Shown: piece after piece, positions 54,740-64,000 of the stretch | How the letters are laid out: the number at the start of each line of letters is the position of its first letter | Position numbering within the stretch: the stretch's first letter is position 1 | NCBI GenBank assembly: GCA_964236105.1 | Contig: CAXSBC010000001.1 | Coordinates: 496,001-560,000 of the forward strand | Origin: Lichenicola sp964236105 | GTDB taxonomy: Bacteria; Pseudomonadota; Alphaproteobacteria; Acetobacterales; Acetobacteraceae | Direction: 5' to 3' | DNA length: 64,000 nt | Notes under the pieces: model-generated | Databases searched by the model: none | Seen by the model: only the letters and a program-made list of their open reading frames with translations | Told to the model about the DNA's origin: nothing | Made by a program: the position numbers and the translations under genes

Positions 54740-57694
54740 TCAGTCGTCAGCATCGGGCACGGATGCTGAGCCTTTGGCTTGTGGATAAGGAACGCCCGGC
54801 TTGGTGCCTTCCCACAGCACTCGGTTGAAGAGGCCAACCGGCACACGGTCTTCCGCCGAGAAATCAAAGCCCTTCGTCTTCTGCGCCCACCAAGCTGCAT
54901 CGTGCAGCGGCCGGATATCCGGTCCGGCAGCGTACCGGACGCCGCTTTCGTTTGCAGCCACCTGAAGCATCGTTGTCTTGAGGATGGTGGAGGCAATCGC
55001 TGTATAATACCACGACCCCGAACCCGACGTATCGAACACGTCGGCCATTGGCGCCGCGTTGGCGGTAAGCAGGCTTATGTGCGCAGTGCCGAGAACATCC
55101 TCGATCGTGCGCAACATGTTGACTTGATTGTAGCGTGTACTGACGACCACGTGCTGCCTGACGTAGGCGCCGGCGATGTAGGCAGTCGAACGGTGGCTGT
55201 CGACGTGGTCCGGACCGTCCTGGCTGTCATCCTCGATCACGAAGAAAAGGGTGCTGTCCGCGTATGGACTGTTGGCGACCGTCTCCAGCATGCGACCGAC
55301 GGCAAGATCATTGTCGGCCTGCTGGGTCTCCGGTGTGTTCACGCCTGCCAAGGCTGTCGCGAAGCTACCGGTGTGGTCGTGGCTGAGCCGAACGGTCTCG
55401 AACGCAGGAAGGTCTCCATGACGCACGTATTGCCGGAACTCTCGCTTCCATTCGTTGACGTTCCACTGATCGGAAAATGTCTGATCGAAGCCGCGAAAAT
55501 AGAGGTCAGTGGAACCTTGCAGCTGCGGGTTCAGTTCAGCCGCCTGTTGGATGCCGGCGGCGCCCGCATTGGTGATCGGCTGACCATTCAGCGTTGTCGG
55601 ACCGATATTGTTGACCATGAAACCGTAGTTCCGAACGTTGAGGCCGGCCTTCATCGCGGCGACGAAGATATAGCCTTCCTGCTCGCCCTTTTCACCGCCA
55701 TAGATAGTGTCTGTGGCAGCGATGTCGCTCGGGCCAGGCAGCAGATTGGCGGTTCCGCCAGGCAACAGCGCGGACAGCGTGTTGTAGTTGTAGGTCGTGC
55801 CGCCGACCGTCGTTGGCGCAACGGCGTTGACACGGTCGGCATCGGCGACGCCGACCGGCACGTTGCGATTCGAGCCTTCGCTCTCGTAGGACAACCCGCG
55901 GCTGACATAGGCGTAGTTCTGCTGCTGGGTGACTTCCTCGTCATTGGTGATGCGGCCGCGCATCGACCATGACCAGCCATCCATGCTGCCGTCGGCTGGG
56001 TCCAGGAAGTTGTCGAGCGTGACAAACTGCTTCGAGATCCTGTGGAAGTTGGGGGTGATCGCTCGGCCGAACTGCACCAGCGATGAATCTGCGTTGGCGC
56101 CGTTGTTTAGATCACCTAACATCTGATCGAACGTCCGGTTCTCCTTGATAATGTAGATGACGTGTTTGATGTGATGCTGAAGAAACGACATGACCTGCTT
56201 GTCAGCCGGCGCTTCGGTGACCGAGTAGCCGTTGTTCTGCGCCACCTGTGCGGTCAACGCGGCCAGTTCACTCGCGTCCGGCGTCGGTGCGCTGATGAGC
56301 GAAGCCTGCTCGAGCTGGAACTGGTATTGATTGGAAGCCGATGATGCGGCGGCTGCGACTGCGTTGGCTGCGAGAATTCCAGCGGTGTTGTCCGTGTAGC
56401 CCGGCGGGATCGGCGCGAAGGCCTTGTACTGGATATGACTGGTGCTGCTGGAGAGGTTACCCGGATTCGGGCCGGTGTTGCTCTTGCCGTTGACGATATA
56501 CATCTGCGAGCCGTCGGGACTGAAGGCCACATCCTTCGGGGCGTAGGCGGTCGGAATGAGTCCTTGAACGCGCAACGCGCCACCACCCGTCAGCGGCACG
56601 ACGGCAATGTTGTTGGCGCCATTATTGACGACGTACAGCGTCTTGCCATCTGGGGAAACGGTGACGGCATACGGCGCCGCGCCGGTATAACGAGGTCCCG
56701 ATATCAGCCCAGCCGGCGCGCGGACGTCGATCTCGCGCAGCAGACGATTGCTGGCCACGTCGATGAGGGCAACACGGTCCTGATTGTCCTCCGCCACGAA
56801 GAGGATGCCGTTGCTGAGCGTCATGCCGTAGGGATTGCCGGCAAGCGGGATGCGCGTAATGAGGCGGCCGGTCTGACCGGAAATGTTGACCACGACGACC
56901 TCGCGGTCGCGGGTGGATGAGATATAGGCCGAGGTGCCGCTGAGGGTGACAGCGAACGGATACTCGCCACCGGCGGCGGTGCTGACGCCGCTCGTGTTGA
57001 AAGGACGCAGGTCGTATTCGAACCTGACACGGGCGGTCGGGATGTCAATGACGCTGATCGAATCATTGTAGTTGTTGGCTGCAACAAACGTCTGGGCGTC
57101 GTCAGAGATTGCCAGGCCAACGGTCTCAGGCTTCACTAGCAGGCCGACGCCACCAGGCAACCCGCCTGCGTTGGCATGGCCGAGCGGAAACTCCGTCTTC
57201 AGCGTCAGAAGGCCGTTGTTCTTGACGTAGACGTAGATGGCATCATCCGAGCCGCCTGCAGCGAACAGGGCGCTGCTGTCGGGTGACCAGACGAGGCCGC
57301 GATTGGCGTTGGTCTGCTTGATGACCTGGATCAGTGATGGTCGGCTCGCGGATCCAGCGCTGATGTCATAGATGAAGATGTATTGAGTGGAGTTGGCGAC
57401 ATCGGTGGCTCCACTGGTGGTGTCGAGCGAGTTTTGTCCGCCGGTGACGACTGCCAGGGTCCTGCCATCCGGGCTGACGGCCTCTCTCAAGGCCTCGCCG
57501 GCAACGAAGTTGGGATAGGCAGCCAGTCCGGGATTCAGAAGCTGTTGCGTGGCGCCTGGGATGGCGAGCGGCGTGATGAAGAGGTTGGTCGGCAACTCGA
57601 CCGGCGCCGTCTGGGCATAAGCAATAAGCGGCAACGACAACATACTCGTTGCAAGCAACGTCGCGCGCAGCACCTGCCTGAACCGGATCGACAT
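54740..57694 (-). CDS. Secreted beta-propeller phosphoesterase
   Basis: A 984-residue exported protein. After a signal peptide (SMLSLPLIAYAQTAP) comes a YVTN/WD-like beta-propeller of about 350 residues (SPDGRTLAVVTGG, SPDGKTLYVVNNGANN, SPDGSQMYIVNGKSN). Residues about 510-900 form a phosphoesterase domain of the acid phosphatase/phospholipase C type, with HVIYIIKENRTFDQMLGD, the LDNFLDPADGSMDGW region, and FFVIEDDSQDGPDHVDSHRS. It probably cleaves phosphate esters outside the cytoplasm. GC content and codon choice are lower than in core genes. It stands alone, with IS elements on both sides. Confidence 0.87.
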   Translation of the reverse strand: MSIRFRQVLRATLLATSMLSLPLIAYAQTAPVELPTNLFITPLAIPGATQQLLNPGLAAYPNFVAGEALREAVSPDGRTLAVVTGGQNSLDTTSGATDVANSTQYIFIYDISAGSASRPSLIQVIKQTNANRGLVWSPDSSALFAAGGSDDAIYVYVKNNGLLTLKTEFPLGHANAGGLPGGVGLLVKPETVGLAISDDAQTFVAANNYNDSISVIDIPTARVRFEYDLRPFNTSGVSTAAGGEYPFAVTLSGTSAYISSTRDREVVVVNISGQTGRLITRIPLAGNPYGMTLSNGILFVAEDNQDRVALIDVASNRLLREIDVRAPAGLISGPRYTGAAPYAVTVSPDGKTLYVVNNGANNIAVVPLTGGGALRVQGLIPTAYAPKDVAFSPDGSQMYIVNGKSNTGPNPGNLSSSTSHIQYKAFAPIPPGYTDNTAGILAANAVAAAASSASNQYQFQLEQASLISAPTPDASELAALTAQVAQNNGYSVTEAPADKQVMSFLQHHIKHVIYIIKENRTFDQMLGDLNNGANADSSLVQFGRAITPNFHRISKQFVTLDNFLDPADGSMDGWSWSMRGRITNDEEVTQQQNYAYVSRGLSYESEGSNRNVPVGVADADRVNAVAPTTVGGTTYNYNTLSALLPGGTANLLPGPSDIAATDTIYGGEKGEQEGYIFVAAMKAGLNVRNYGFMVNNIGPTTLNGQPITNAGAAGIQQAAELNPQLQGSTDLYFRGFDQTFSDQWNVNEWKREFRQYVRHGDLPAFETVRLSHDHTGSFATALAGVNTPETQQADNDLAVGRMLETVANSPYADSTLFFVIEDDSQDGPDHVDSHRSTAYIAGAYVRQHVVVSTRYNQVNMLRTIEDVLGTAHISLLTANAAPMADVFDTSGSGSWYYTAIASTILKTTMLQVAANESGVRYAAGPDIRPLHDAAWWAQKTKGFDFSAEDRVPVGLFNRVLWEGTKPGVPYPQAKGSASVPDADD

Positions 57695-57842
57695 GCGCTC
57701 CCTCCATTTCTGCTCTGATCATCCAGGGCAATGTGCGCCTGGCAGTTGAATGGACAGGAAAGCAGACGAGAAGAACTTTGTCTTGATCAATCAGGTTACA
57801 TTTTGACGAAGATCGCCGATTTCTGGAGTCATTTTGCGTATC

Positions 57843-57860
57843 GTGTCAGCTTCCTGTCAG
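57843..57860 (+). promoter_or_regulatory. Orphan Pho-box-like repeat
   Basis: GTGTCAG-CTTC-CTGTCAG has the 7-4-7 spacing of a PhoB site and matches the consensus at 11 of 14 repeat positions. It reads toward the IS6 relic, away from the phosphoesterase, so its original target may have been lost. It lies 149 bases upstream of the phosphoesterase start. A chance match is possible. Confidence 0.35.
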
Positions 57861-57927
57861 CTTTGTTTGTCGGGTTCTATCAGCACTCGCGCCAGAGTCC
57901 CGGTGTTCTTCATGAGAGTTCTGTAGA

Positions 57928-58749
57928 TCACGTGTTCTGCATGATCCCAAGCGCAGCGCGGGCGTCTCTTGCGAGGTGGAAGCGGCGGAGGAAGGCGGAG
58001 ACGACCTGGTCGTGACGGCAACGAGGACGGAGGAGATCCCGGAGTTCACCGTGCTCGCGGCAGAAGCGGTGGCGGCATCATGGCTCTTGAAGCCGCGCAT
58101 GCATCGGATCCTGCCCTTGATGCCGCGATGGTCCTGCTCGGGCCGGTTGTTCACGGTGGCGCTGGTGCGGTGGCGGACCGTCCTGCCCAGCACGCTGCGG
58201 ATCGTTCTCGGGTAGGAGCCATGACCGTCTCTTGTCACCCGATCCGGCCGCAAGCCCATGGTCGCCTTGGCCGAGCGGAAGACCGCCTTGGCCGCCTTCA
58301 TCTCGCAGTGCTCGCTCAGCATGGCCTCGATCAGGTTGCCGTCCCGGCCGACCGCCCGATAGAGGTAGCACCAGCGGGCACGGACCTTCAGGTCGGTCTC
58401 GTCGACATGCCAACTCGTCCCGGGTCCGAGGCGCTTTTGCCCATGACCGGCGGCAGCTTTGCCTCCCAGGCCCGTCTGTCGATCTGCTTCGCAGCTCAAC
58501 CATAGCTCACCTCGATCCCGCGCAGCGCCAGGATCTCGCCCAGGTCACGCAACGTCAGCCGGAAGTGGCGCCGACAGAACACCACACGGAGGCAATGACG
58601 TCGCTGGGCGGGCAGGTCCGGTTCAGAACGCCCGCCCTGCGCTCGTTGAACTGCCGCCCGCAGGCCCGGCAGTGGAACCGCCGGTGGCCGCGTGCCGTCA
58701 CCTCCCGCCGCTTCGTCACGGCCGTAGACCCACAGCACACGCAGTTCAT
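57928..58749 (-). pseudogene. IS6-family transposase with several frameshifts
   Basis: The gene begins MNCVCCGSTAVTKRREVTARG with its zinc-finger-like CxxC region and continues in three different frames: LTLRDLGEILALRGIEVSY, then GTSWHVDETDLKVRARWCY with the DDE aspartate, and after a single-base deletion near 58083 FCREHGELRDLLRPRCRH to LGIMQNT-stop at 57928. The transposase is therefore inactive. It is the longest of three IS6 relics in the accessory region. Confidence 0.8.
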
Positions 58750-59359
58750 CCCGATGCCCCGCCCGCCGCCATCACTGGCGACGGCTACGTCAGCCGTCCG
58801 TCGCAGGCCCGCCGCATCGAGCGCCATTTGGGTGGCCGCCACCGCCGTGCCAGCCCTCCGAATCCAGAGGACCAGCGAATCACATCGCGAAACGGTCGGG
58901 AATGCCTTCAAAGTTAGGAGCCGGCGCCGTTGGTATGAGACGCTGGCCGAGGATCAACGTTCATCTACCAGCGCGGCATCCATAGCTAGAGCTCGGGCCG
59001 CTTCCGGCTCAACCGTTTTAGCTTCGCGTTCACCGGTTCTGTATCTCGGTGCGCCAGCTCGTCAAGCAGTTCGTCGCCGCGATGGTGGGGCGAATGACGC
59101 TGAAGCATCTGGCTGGGTGACTGGTACTGGCGCTTCGGCTGGTGCTGCTGCGCTCGCGGGCGCTACTTGGCATGGGGTTGGGCGATCTCGTAGATCGTGT
59201 CCTCCCTAGGCGCAGGCAGGGTCGACGTGACCGTTTTCATGCATCCTCCTGCGTCGAGATGGTCTGCCGGATGGGCGGTCCGGTTGAGGGCGACCGCGGC
59301 CAAGTTGCAGATAGATCCCGCAGACCGGGCGCGAGCCTACGCTGGAGTTGCGGGTCATG
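58750..59359. other. Non-coding region between IS6 relic and the ester hydrolase gene
   Basis: About 600 bases with no recognisable gene; open frames here have no known domain and look like chance frames of GC-rich DNA. Confidence 0.4.
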
Positions 59360-59388
59360 TTGAAATAAAACCGCGTGCCTCACATACT
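59360..59388 (+). promoter_or_regulatory. Candidate sigma-70 promoter of the ester hydrolase gene
   Basis: TTGAAA (59360-59365) and CATACT (59383-59388) are separated by 17 bases and lie 26 bases upstream of the start codon at 59415. Confidence 0.4.
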
Positions 59389-59414
59389 CGGTTGACTCGA
59401 GCTTGGAGTGGTTG

Positions 59415-61493
59415 ATGGCGGAACGATGGTCTGTGCTGACAATACTGGCGATGATTGGTGCAGCACAGGTTGGCGGCGGCCTGGGAACCGCCCGCGCCCA
59501 GGTCAGCGATACAGGATCGCCGGCCGGACAGGCGGCCTCGCAGGCGCAGTCTTCCAAGACGCAGCAGGCTGCGGGCACCGCGCCTGGCACGGTATCGGGC
59601 GCCGGCGCGGACGCAAGCGCATCAGGCGGCGGCGACATCCCGCATCACTTCAATCCGGTACACGCTGCCTACGACTACGATCGCCGCGACCTCATGGTCC
59701 CGATGCGAGACGGCGTATCGTTGCATATGGTGCTGATTGTGCCGCATAGCGTGACGCATGGTCCGATCATGCTGGACCGCACGCCGTATAGCGCCAAAGA
59801 GATGACCAGCCGGGTGGCAACCCCACACGTGTCGGAGCTGACGCGCGGTCTGTACCGCGACTTGGTGGAGAACGGCTACATTCTGGCGTTCGAGGACGTG
59901 CGCGGCAAGTACGGCTCCGGCGGCGACTACGTCATGAACCGACCGGTGAGCGGCCCACTCAACCCTACCAAGGTCGACCACACCACCGACGCCTACGACA
60001 CGATCGAGTGGCTGGTGCACCATGTGCACGAAACCAACGGCCGGGTCGGCACCATCGGCACCAGCTATGATGGCTTCACCGTGCTGATGAGTCTGATCCA
60101 TCCGCATCCGGCGCTGAAAGCGGCAGTGCCGATCAACCCGATGGTCGACACCTGGATCGATGACGACTGGTTCCATAACGGCGCCTTCCGGGAGGAGATG
60201 ATGGACTACATCTATTCCCAGACCGCGACCAAGAGTTCGGATCTGGAATGGTGGGCGACCGGCCACGACGACTTCGAAATCTACAAGAAATATGGCTCCG
60301 CCGGCGCCTTTGGCAAAGCAATGGGCATGGAGCAGCTACCGTTCTGGAACCGTCTGACTACCCACACCGCCTATGATGCGTTCTGGCAGGGACAGGCGGT
60401 GGACAAGCTGTTGGCGCGGGCGCCGCTGACCGTGCCAACGCTGTTCGTGCAGGGGCAGTGGGATCAGGAGGACATCTATGGCGCCGTCGCCGCTTACGAG
60501 GCAACGGTGCCGACGAACGGCAGCACCGGGATGGGCCACCTGGTGATGGGGCCCTGGCATCATGGCCAGGCAAACGGCGACGCGTCTTCGCTCGGGCCGC
60601 TGCAGTATGGCGAGGATACCGGTGCTTGGTTCCGGCGCCACGTCATGCTGCCGTTCCTGAATTCGCACCTCAAGGACAACGCTCCTTCGGCCGCGATCGC
60701 GCCGGTCACGGTGTTCCAGACCGGAACCGACACCTGGCGGACCTATGACCACTGGCCGCTGGCCTGTGTCGGGTGTGCCGATAAAGGGCAGGCGCTATAC
60801 CTGCAGCCGGACAGCAAGCTGAACTTTGCACCGCCGACGGCCAGCGGCGACGGCTACGACGCCTACGTGTCCGATCCAGCCAAGCCGGTACCCTACCGGC
60901 TGCGACCAATCCGCCCGACTTATGCCAAGGACTCAACCTGGCGCTATTGGCTGGTGGACGACCAGCGCTTCGCCGCCGACCGGCCAGACGTGCTGACCTA
61001 CTCCACCGACGTGCTGACCACTTCCGTCACCTTGTCCGGTGCGCCAGTGGCACACCTGCTGGCCTCCACCACCGGCACCGACGCGGACTGGGTGGTGAAG
61101 CTGATCGACGTGTTTCCGGACGAGGTGCCAGCTGAACCGGAGCTGGGCGGCTACGAACTGCCGGTGGCGATGGACATCCTGCGCGGCCGCTACCGCGACG
61201 ATCCGGCCCATCCAAGTGCGATACCTGCCGGCAAGACGGTGGCCTACACGCTGCGCTTGCCCAACGTGGACCACAGTTTTCTGCCCGGACACCGGATCAT
61301 GGTCCAGATCCAGTCAAGCTGGTTCCCCCTCTATGACCGCAATCCGCAGAACTACGTGTCCAACATCTTCTTCGCTCAACCGGATGACTACAGGAAGGCG
61401 GAGATGCGGGTGTTCCGTGCGCCAGATGCCGCCAGCTACATCCAGCTACCGGTGGTACCGGCCGATAGCGGGACGGTGGTGGCCGGACCTTGA
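59415..61493 (+). CDS. Alpha-amino-acid ester hydrolase, CocE/NonD family (secreted)
   Basis: A 692-residue exported serine hydrolase. A signal peptide (TILAMIGAAQVGGGLGTARA) precedes the mature enzyme. The catalytic triad is visible as Ser217 (GTIGTSYDGF), Asp350 (GQWDQED) and His383 (GPWHHG). PMVDTWIDDDWFHNGAFREE and the C-terminal jelly-roll domain match Acetobacter-type alpha-amino-acid ester hydrolases, which act on amino-acid esters and beta-lactam side chains. The start ATG at 59415 has GGAG 6 bases upstream; a TTG four codons earlier is possible. Related X-prolyl dipeptidyl peptidases and cocaine esterases are alternatives. Confidence 0.87.
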   Translation: MAERWSVLTILAMIGAAQVGGGLGTARAQVSDTGSPAGQAASQAQSSKTQQAAGTAPGTVSGAGADASASGGGDIPHHFNPVHAAYDYDRRDLMVPMRDGVSLHMVLIVPHSVTHGPIMLDRTPYSAKEMTSRVATPHVSELTRGLYRDLVENGYILAFEDVRGKYGSGGDYVMNRPVSGPLNPTKVDHTTDAYDTIEWLVHHVHETNGRVGTIGTSYDGFTVLMSLIHPHPALKAAVPINPMVDTWIDDDWFHNGAFREEMMDYIYSQTATKSSDLEWWATGHDDFEIYKKYGSAGAFGKAMGMEQLPFWNRLTTHTAYDAFWQGQAVDKLLARAPLTVPTLFVQGQWDQEDIYGAVAAYEATVPTNGSTGMGHLVMGPWHHGQANGDASSLGPLQYGEDTGAWFRRHVMLPFLNSHLKDNAPSAAIAPVTVFQTGTDTWRTYDHWPLACVGCADKGQALYLQPDSKLNFAPPTASGDGYDAYVSDPAKPVPYRLRPIRPTYAKDSTWRYWLVDDQRFAADRPDVLTYSTDVLTTSVTLSGAPVAHLLASTTGTDADWVVKLIDVFPDEVPAEPELGGYELPVAMDILRGRYRDDPAHPSAIPAGKTVAYTLRLPNVDHSFLPGHRIMVQIQSSWFPLYDRNPQNYVSNIFFAQPDDYRKAEMRVFRAPDAASYIQLPVVPADSGTVVAGP

Positions 61494-61607
61494 GCAGATC
61501 CAGCCAATCCTTTACTAGGCTTGGGACCCATTAAATAGCTTGCGAAGGTGGCAATCGGCTGACGCATTTGCGGCATCAGGGGATGCTGCCGTGAATGATC
61601 GGCCTGA

Positions 61608-61960
61608 TTGCCCAAGGCGCAGCTGCGGCGGAGCGAGCCGCATGTCCGGCTGTCGCACGGGGTGCCACGGGTCGATGACCGGCGGGTGATCAGTGGCGTC
61701 ATCTTCGTGATCCGCAACGGCCTGTGCTGGCGCAAGGCGCTCAAGGACTAGGGTCCACACAAGACGACGTATGACCGCTTCATCCGATGGAGCCGGCCAG
61801 GCGTGTTCAACCGCATCGTTCCGGCGCTGGCGGCCAAGGCTGGCAAATCCGCTCAGTTGACAATCGATGCGACGCACCTGAAGGCGCACCGACCGCGGCC
61901 AGCCCCTAAGAAAGAGCCTGTTCCTCGGTGGATCGGACGCACCAAGGGCGGCCTGAACTC
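61608..61960 (+). pseudogene. IS5-family transposase relic
   Basis: The frame reads RRSEPHVRLSHGVPRVDDRR, VISGVIFVIRNGLCWRKALKD, then an in-frame TAG (61749-61751) where tyrosine is expected, and continues GPHKTTYDRFIRWSRPG to IDATHLKAHRPRPAPKK and IGRTKGGLNS. The second half of the transposase is missing. It is joined at about 61961 to an IS6 fragment. It belongs to a different IS5 subgroup from the copy at 51.9 kb. Confidence 0.75.
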
Positions 61961-62155
61961 GCTGAGCAAGACCGTTCGCCACCGGACCAACACTACCCTG
62001 AACAACCGGCTCGAGCAGCACCATCGCGGCATCAAAGGCAGGAGCTCCTCCGCCCCCGCCGCTGTTACAACCAGATCGTTTCAGACCGCCTCCGCCGCTC
62101 CCGCTTCGCAGGAGATGCCCGCGTTACGTTCGGGATCATGCAGAACGCATAATCC
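61961..62155 (+). pseudogene. IS6-family transposase C-terminal fragment fused to IS5 relic
   Basis: SKTVRHRTNTTLNNRLEQHH and RGIKGR are the C-terminal DDE region of IS6 transposases, in frame with the preceding IS5 relic. About 75 bases present in the copy at 58 kb are deleted, and the remainder (ending GIMQNA-stop in another frame) is in the opposite orientation to that copy. Confidence 0.75.
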
Positions 62156-62904
62156 AGCAGTCTCTCATGAAGAATATTGGGAACCCGGCGCAAGTGCTGA
62201 CAGACCCTCGGCGCCCGACACTGATCAACGGCAGAAGGCTGTTCGAGCGGTCTGGTCAACTGGCAAAGCATCGACAGGTAGGGTCAGCCTTGGAGCTGGT
62301 GAGAGGTCACATGGCCTGCACGGCCTGCTGATCCACATCCCATGGAATAATATGTCGGAAGCAGATCGACGATATTGACGGTCCTCTCATAATGAGATAG
62401 CTCTCAGCTGCATAAAGCGGTCTATCCGCCTCTGTCCTCAGCGCTGCTGCGGCCGGGTCGGATATAGAAGCCGCGGCAGAGGATCTCGTCCGCGCGGACC
62501 CAGCTCCCGGCGCAGGATGTGAAAGGCCGAGAAGAGGGTTTGATGCGTAATCACATCTTAATTTTGATCTAGACCGTCATCATCGGCAGACACTTTCTGC
62601 CAGTGGTTCGATCCGGCTACGTTACATATCCATTCCGGCTTAGAGACATCTGGAGTGACCTTCAGTTATAGTGTCGATCCGGACGCCGGATGCAATGTGC
62701 GTCGTCCTCCACCATCGAGGCGAGTCGACCATGGCTGCAGGTCCATCCCCGTTCAATCAGCCGAAAAGCCAGTGCCGGATGCCCGAATCTGGACATGCGT
62801 TCGCAGAGATGGACGATCCGGCGCGAACGTTAGTTGATGAGCCTCATTACCGCTTGCCAATCAAAAAGCTGGTGCAAAACAAACCAGCGATACAGGAGGA
62901 TACC
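62156..62904. other. Long intergenic region upstream of the OprB-like porin
   Basis: About 750 bases, partly AT-rich (for example TCACATCTTAATTTTGATC). The first part continues the degraded IS6 end. No gene was recognised; a 60-codon frame at 62655-62837 shows no homology-like features. The promoter of the porin is expected near 62800-62890. Confidence 0.4.
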
Positions 62905-64000
62905 GTGAACAAGACACTGACCGGCCCTAATCCTGGCCTCAAATGGCCTGATCCGATCACGACCCCGTCGTGGCCGTTGCTCGCCGTGGCCCTGGTCGCA
63001 TCCGGGGGATTGGCGGGACCGGCTTTCGCGGCCGATCCGTCCACCGATGCGCAGAATAGCCAGCTTGCGCAGGCCTTGCAGGCTTCGCCAAACGTGCAGC
63101 TCGAGCCCGGCGAAGCGACGCCCCTCAACATTCAACTGGCGCAGGCCGCCGGGCAGGGCGCGCTGCAGTCCGCGATCGGCGCCGGACAGCCTTCGGCAAG
63201 CGCGCAGACCGGACCCAGCCAGCCGACGCCGCCGGTTGCCGGTGCGGGCGGCGGTGGTGGCGGGGCCGCGACCTACTCGATCAACCCGTCGCCGCCCGCG
63301 TTCAAGAATCCCTACGCCCTGGCCGATAGTCTGAAATACAGGGGATGGATCGTACCGCTGCCGGGCGCGCTCGATACCCTTGACCAGGGCCTCTTCGGCA
63401 TCCGCGACACCCTGGCCAGACACGGCATCAGCTACTTCGGCTTCTCGACCACCACCTTTCAGGACAACATCATCAGGCACGGGCTTCCGGCAGGGAACCA
63501 GTTCGGTCCCCACAGCAGGGACAATCAGTCCTATGCCGGCCAGCTGCCGACCTACACCACGGCCAACACCATCTTCCTCATGTACGACCTGGCCCAGTAC
63601 GGGATCCCCGACGGCCAGATCTCGATCGCCGGCTCCCTGCTGCAGACCAATTGGCAGCCGGGCGATCCCAACGGGATCAATGTGGGCCAGATCAGCTACT
63701 ATCAGACGGCCTTCAACAGGCTGCTGGAGATCAAGGTGGGTTACCTCACCAACAACCTCGAGTACCTGGGAACCCAGATCGGCGGCAACATCGGCGCCGG
63801 CCTGTTCGGCGTCAGCGCGGCCATCCCGTTCGAGGAAGGACAGAATCTCGGCTCCTTCCCCACGCCGGCGGCGAACGTCAAGGTGAACCTTCCCAACCAT
63901 TTCTACACCAAGCTCGGCGTGCAGCGAGGAACCAGTCCCGACGGCCTCCAGGCCGAGCGTCTGCAGAACCCGACATCGATACGCTTCGTGGGACCCAATG
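62905..64000 (+). CDS. OprB-like carbohydrate porin (3' end beyond window)
   Basis: The visible 365 codons start with a GTG (GGAGGATACCGTG) and encode a signal peptide (AVALVASGGLAGPAFAAD), a Gln/Ala-rich and glycine-rich linker (NSQLAQALQAS, GAGGGGGGAATYS) and the beginning of a beta-barrel (LDTLDQGLFGIRDTLARHGI, NTIFLMYDLAQYGIPDGQIS, GYLTNNLEYLGTQIGGNIGA) typical of OprB-family carbohydrate-selective porins. The gene is incomplete at the window edge. Confidence 0.8.
   Translation, partial: MNKTLTGPNPGLKWPDPITTPSWPLLAVALVASGGLAGPAFAADPSTDAQNSQLAQALQASPNVQLEPGEATPLNIQLAQAAGQGALQSAIGAGQPSASAQTGPSQPTPPVAGAGGGGGGAATYSINPSPPAFKNPYALADSLKYRGWIVPLPGALDTLDQGLFGIRDTLARHGISYFGFSTTTFQDNIIRHGLPAGNQFGPHSRDNQSYAGQLPTYTTANTIFLMYDLAQYGIPDGQISIAGSLLQTNWQPGDPNGINVGQISYYQTAFNRLLEIKVGYLTNNLEYLGTQIGGNIGAGLFGVSAAIPFEEGQNLGSFPTPAANVKVNLPNHFYTKLGVQRGTSPDGLQAERLQNPTSIRFVGPN

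Noticed and set aside
58750..59359. Genes in the region between IS6 relic and ester hydrolase
   Set aside because: Only short frames with no recognisable domain and Arg-rich content.
62655..62837. 60-codon frame MTFSYSVDPDAG...
   Set aside because: No domain, weak ribosome site and mixed composition; treated as intergenic DNA.

Overview
This window looks like a chromosome segment of a high-GC alphaproteobacterium, most likely an acetic-acid-bacterium relative (Acetobacteraceae). The supporting signs are the AddAB-type recombination nuclease, a hopanoid-lipid transport pair (HpnL, HpnN), a TrxR-like ferredoxin-NADP reductase, PstSCAB-PhoU-PhoB-PhoR in alphaproteobacterial order, an alpha-amino-acid ester hydrolase and an OprB-like porin. 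No rRNA, tRNA or CRISPR array was seen, so the taxonomic call is an inference from gene content.

1-13.3 kb: addB-addA (minus strand, addA cut by the window edge) and tsaE-murU (minus) look like core genes. They are separated by a block of accessory genes: a GNAT acetyltransferase, a frameshifted azoR, an extradiol dioxygenase divergent from a LysR regulator, a LysE exporter behind a leader with an intrinsic terminator, a decayed second dioxygenase, and a TPR/glycosyltransferase-like protein.

13.4-29.1 kb: redox and alanine metabolism (ferredoxin reductase, alr, a GST, dadA), then pyruvate kinase coupled to an exported protein and an 885-residue protein of unknown function, an SH3-domain protein, a ThiF/MoeB plus DsrE-like pair, a DUF2939-like protein, a sugar isomerase, and a two-gene operon of a radical-SAM protein with a UdgX uracil-DNA-binding protein. 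That last operon is the most interesting poorly understood system here.

29.3-46 kb: an envelope and phosphate region. hpnL, a CDP-alcohol phosphatidyltransferase and hpnN are tightly coupled, with a HAD hydrolase behind them and phnW divergent. After an rhlE helicase and a large porin comes the pst-pho operon. Two convincing Pho boxes (upstream of pstS and of the porin) suggest the porin belongs to the PhoB regulon.

46-64 kb: a small conserved ORF, an SDR oxidoreductase and an AKR/GMC pair, followed by an accessory region full of damaged insertion sequences (IS5, IS3 and IS6 family, six elements or relics). These IS elements truncate a TetR gene and flank two secreted enzymes: a beta-propeller phosphoesterase and an alpha-amino-acid ester hydrolase. 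The window ends inside an OprB-like porin gene.
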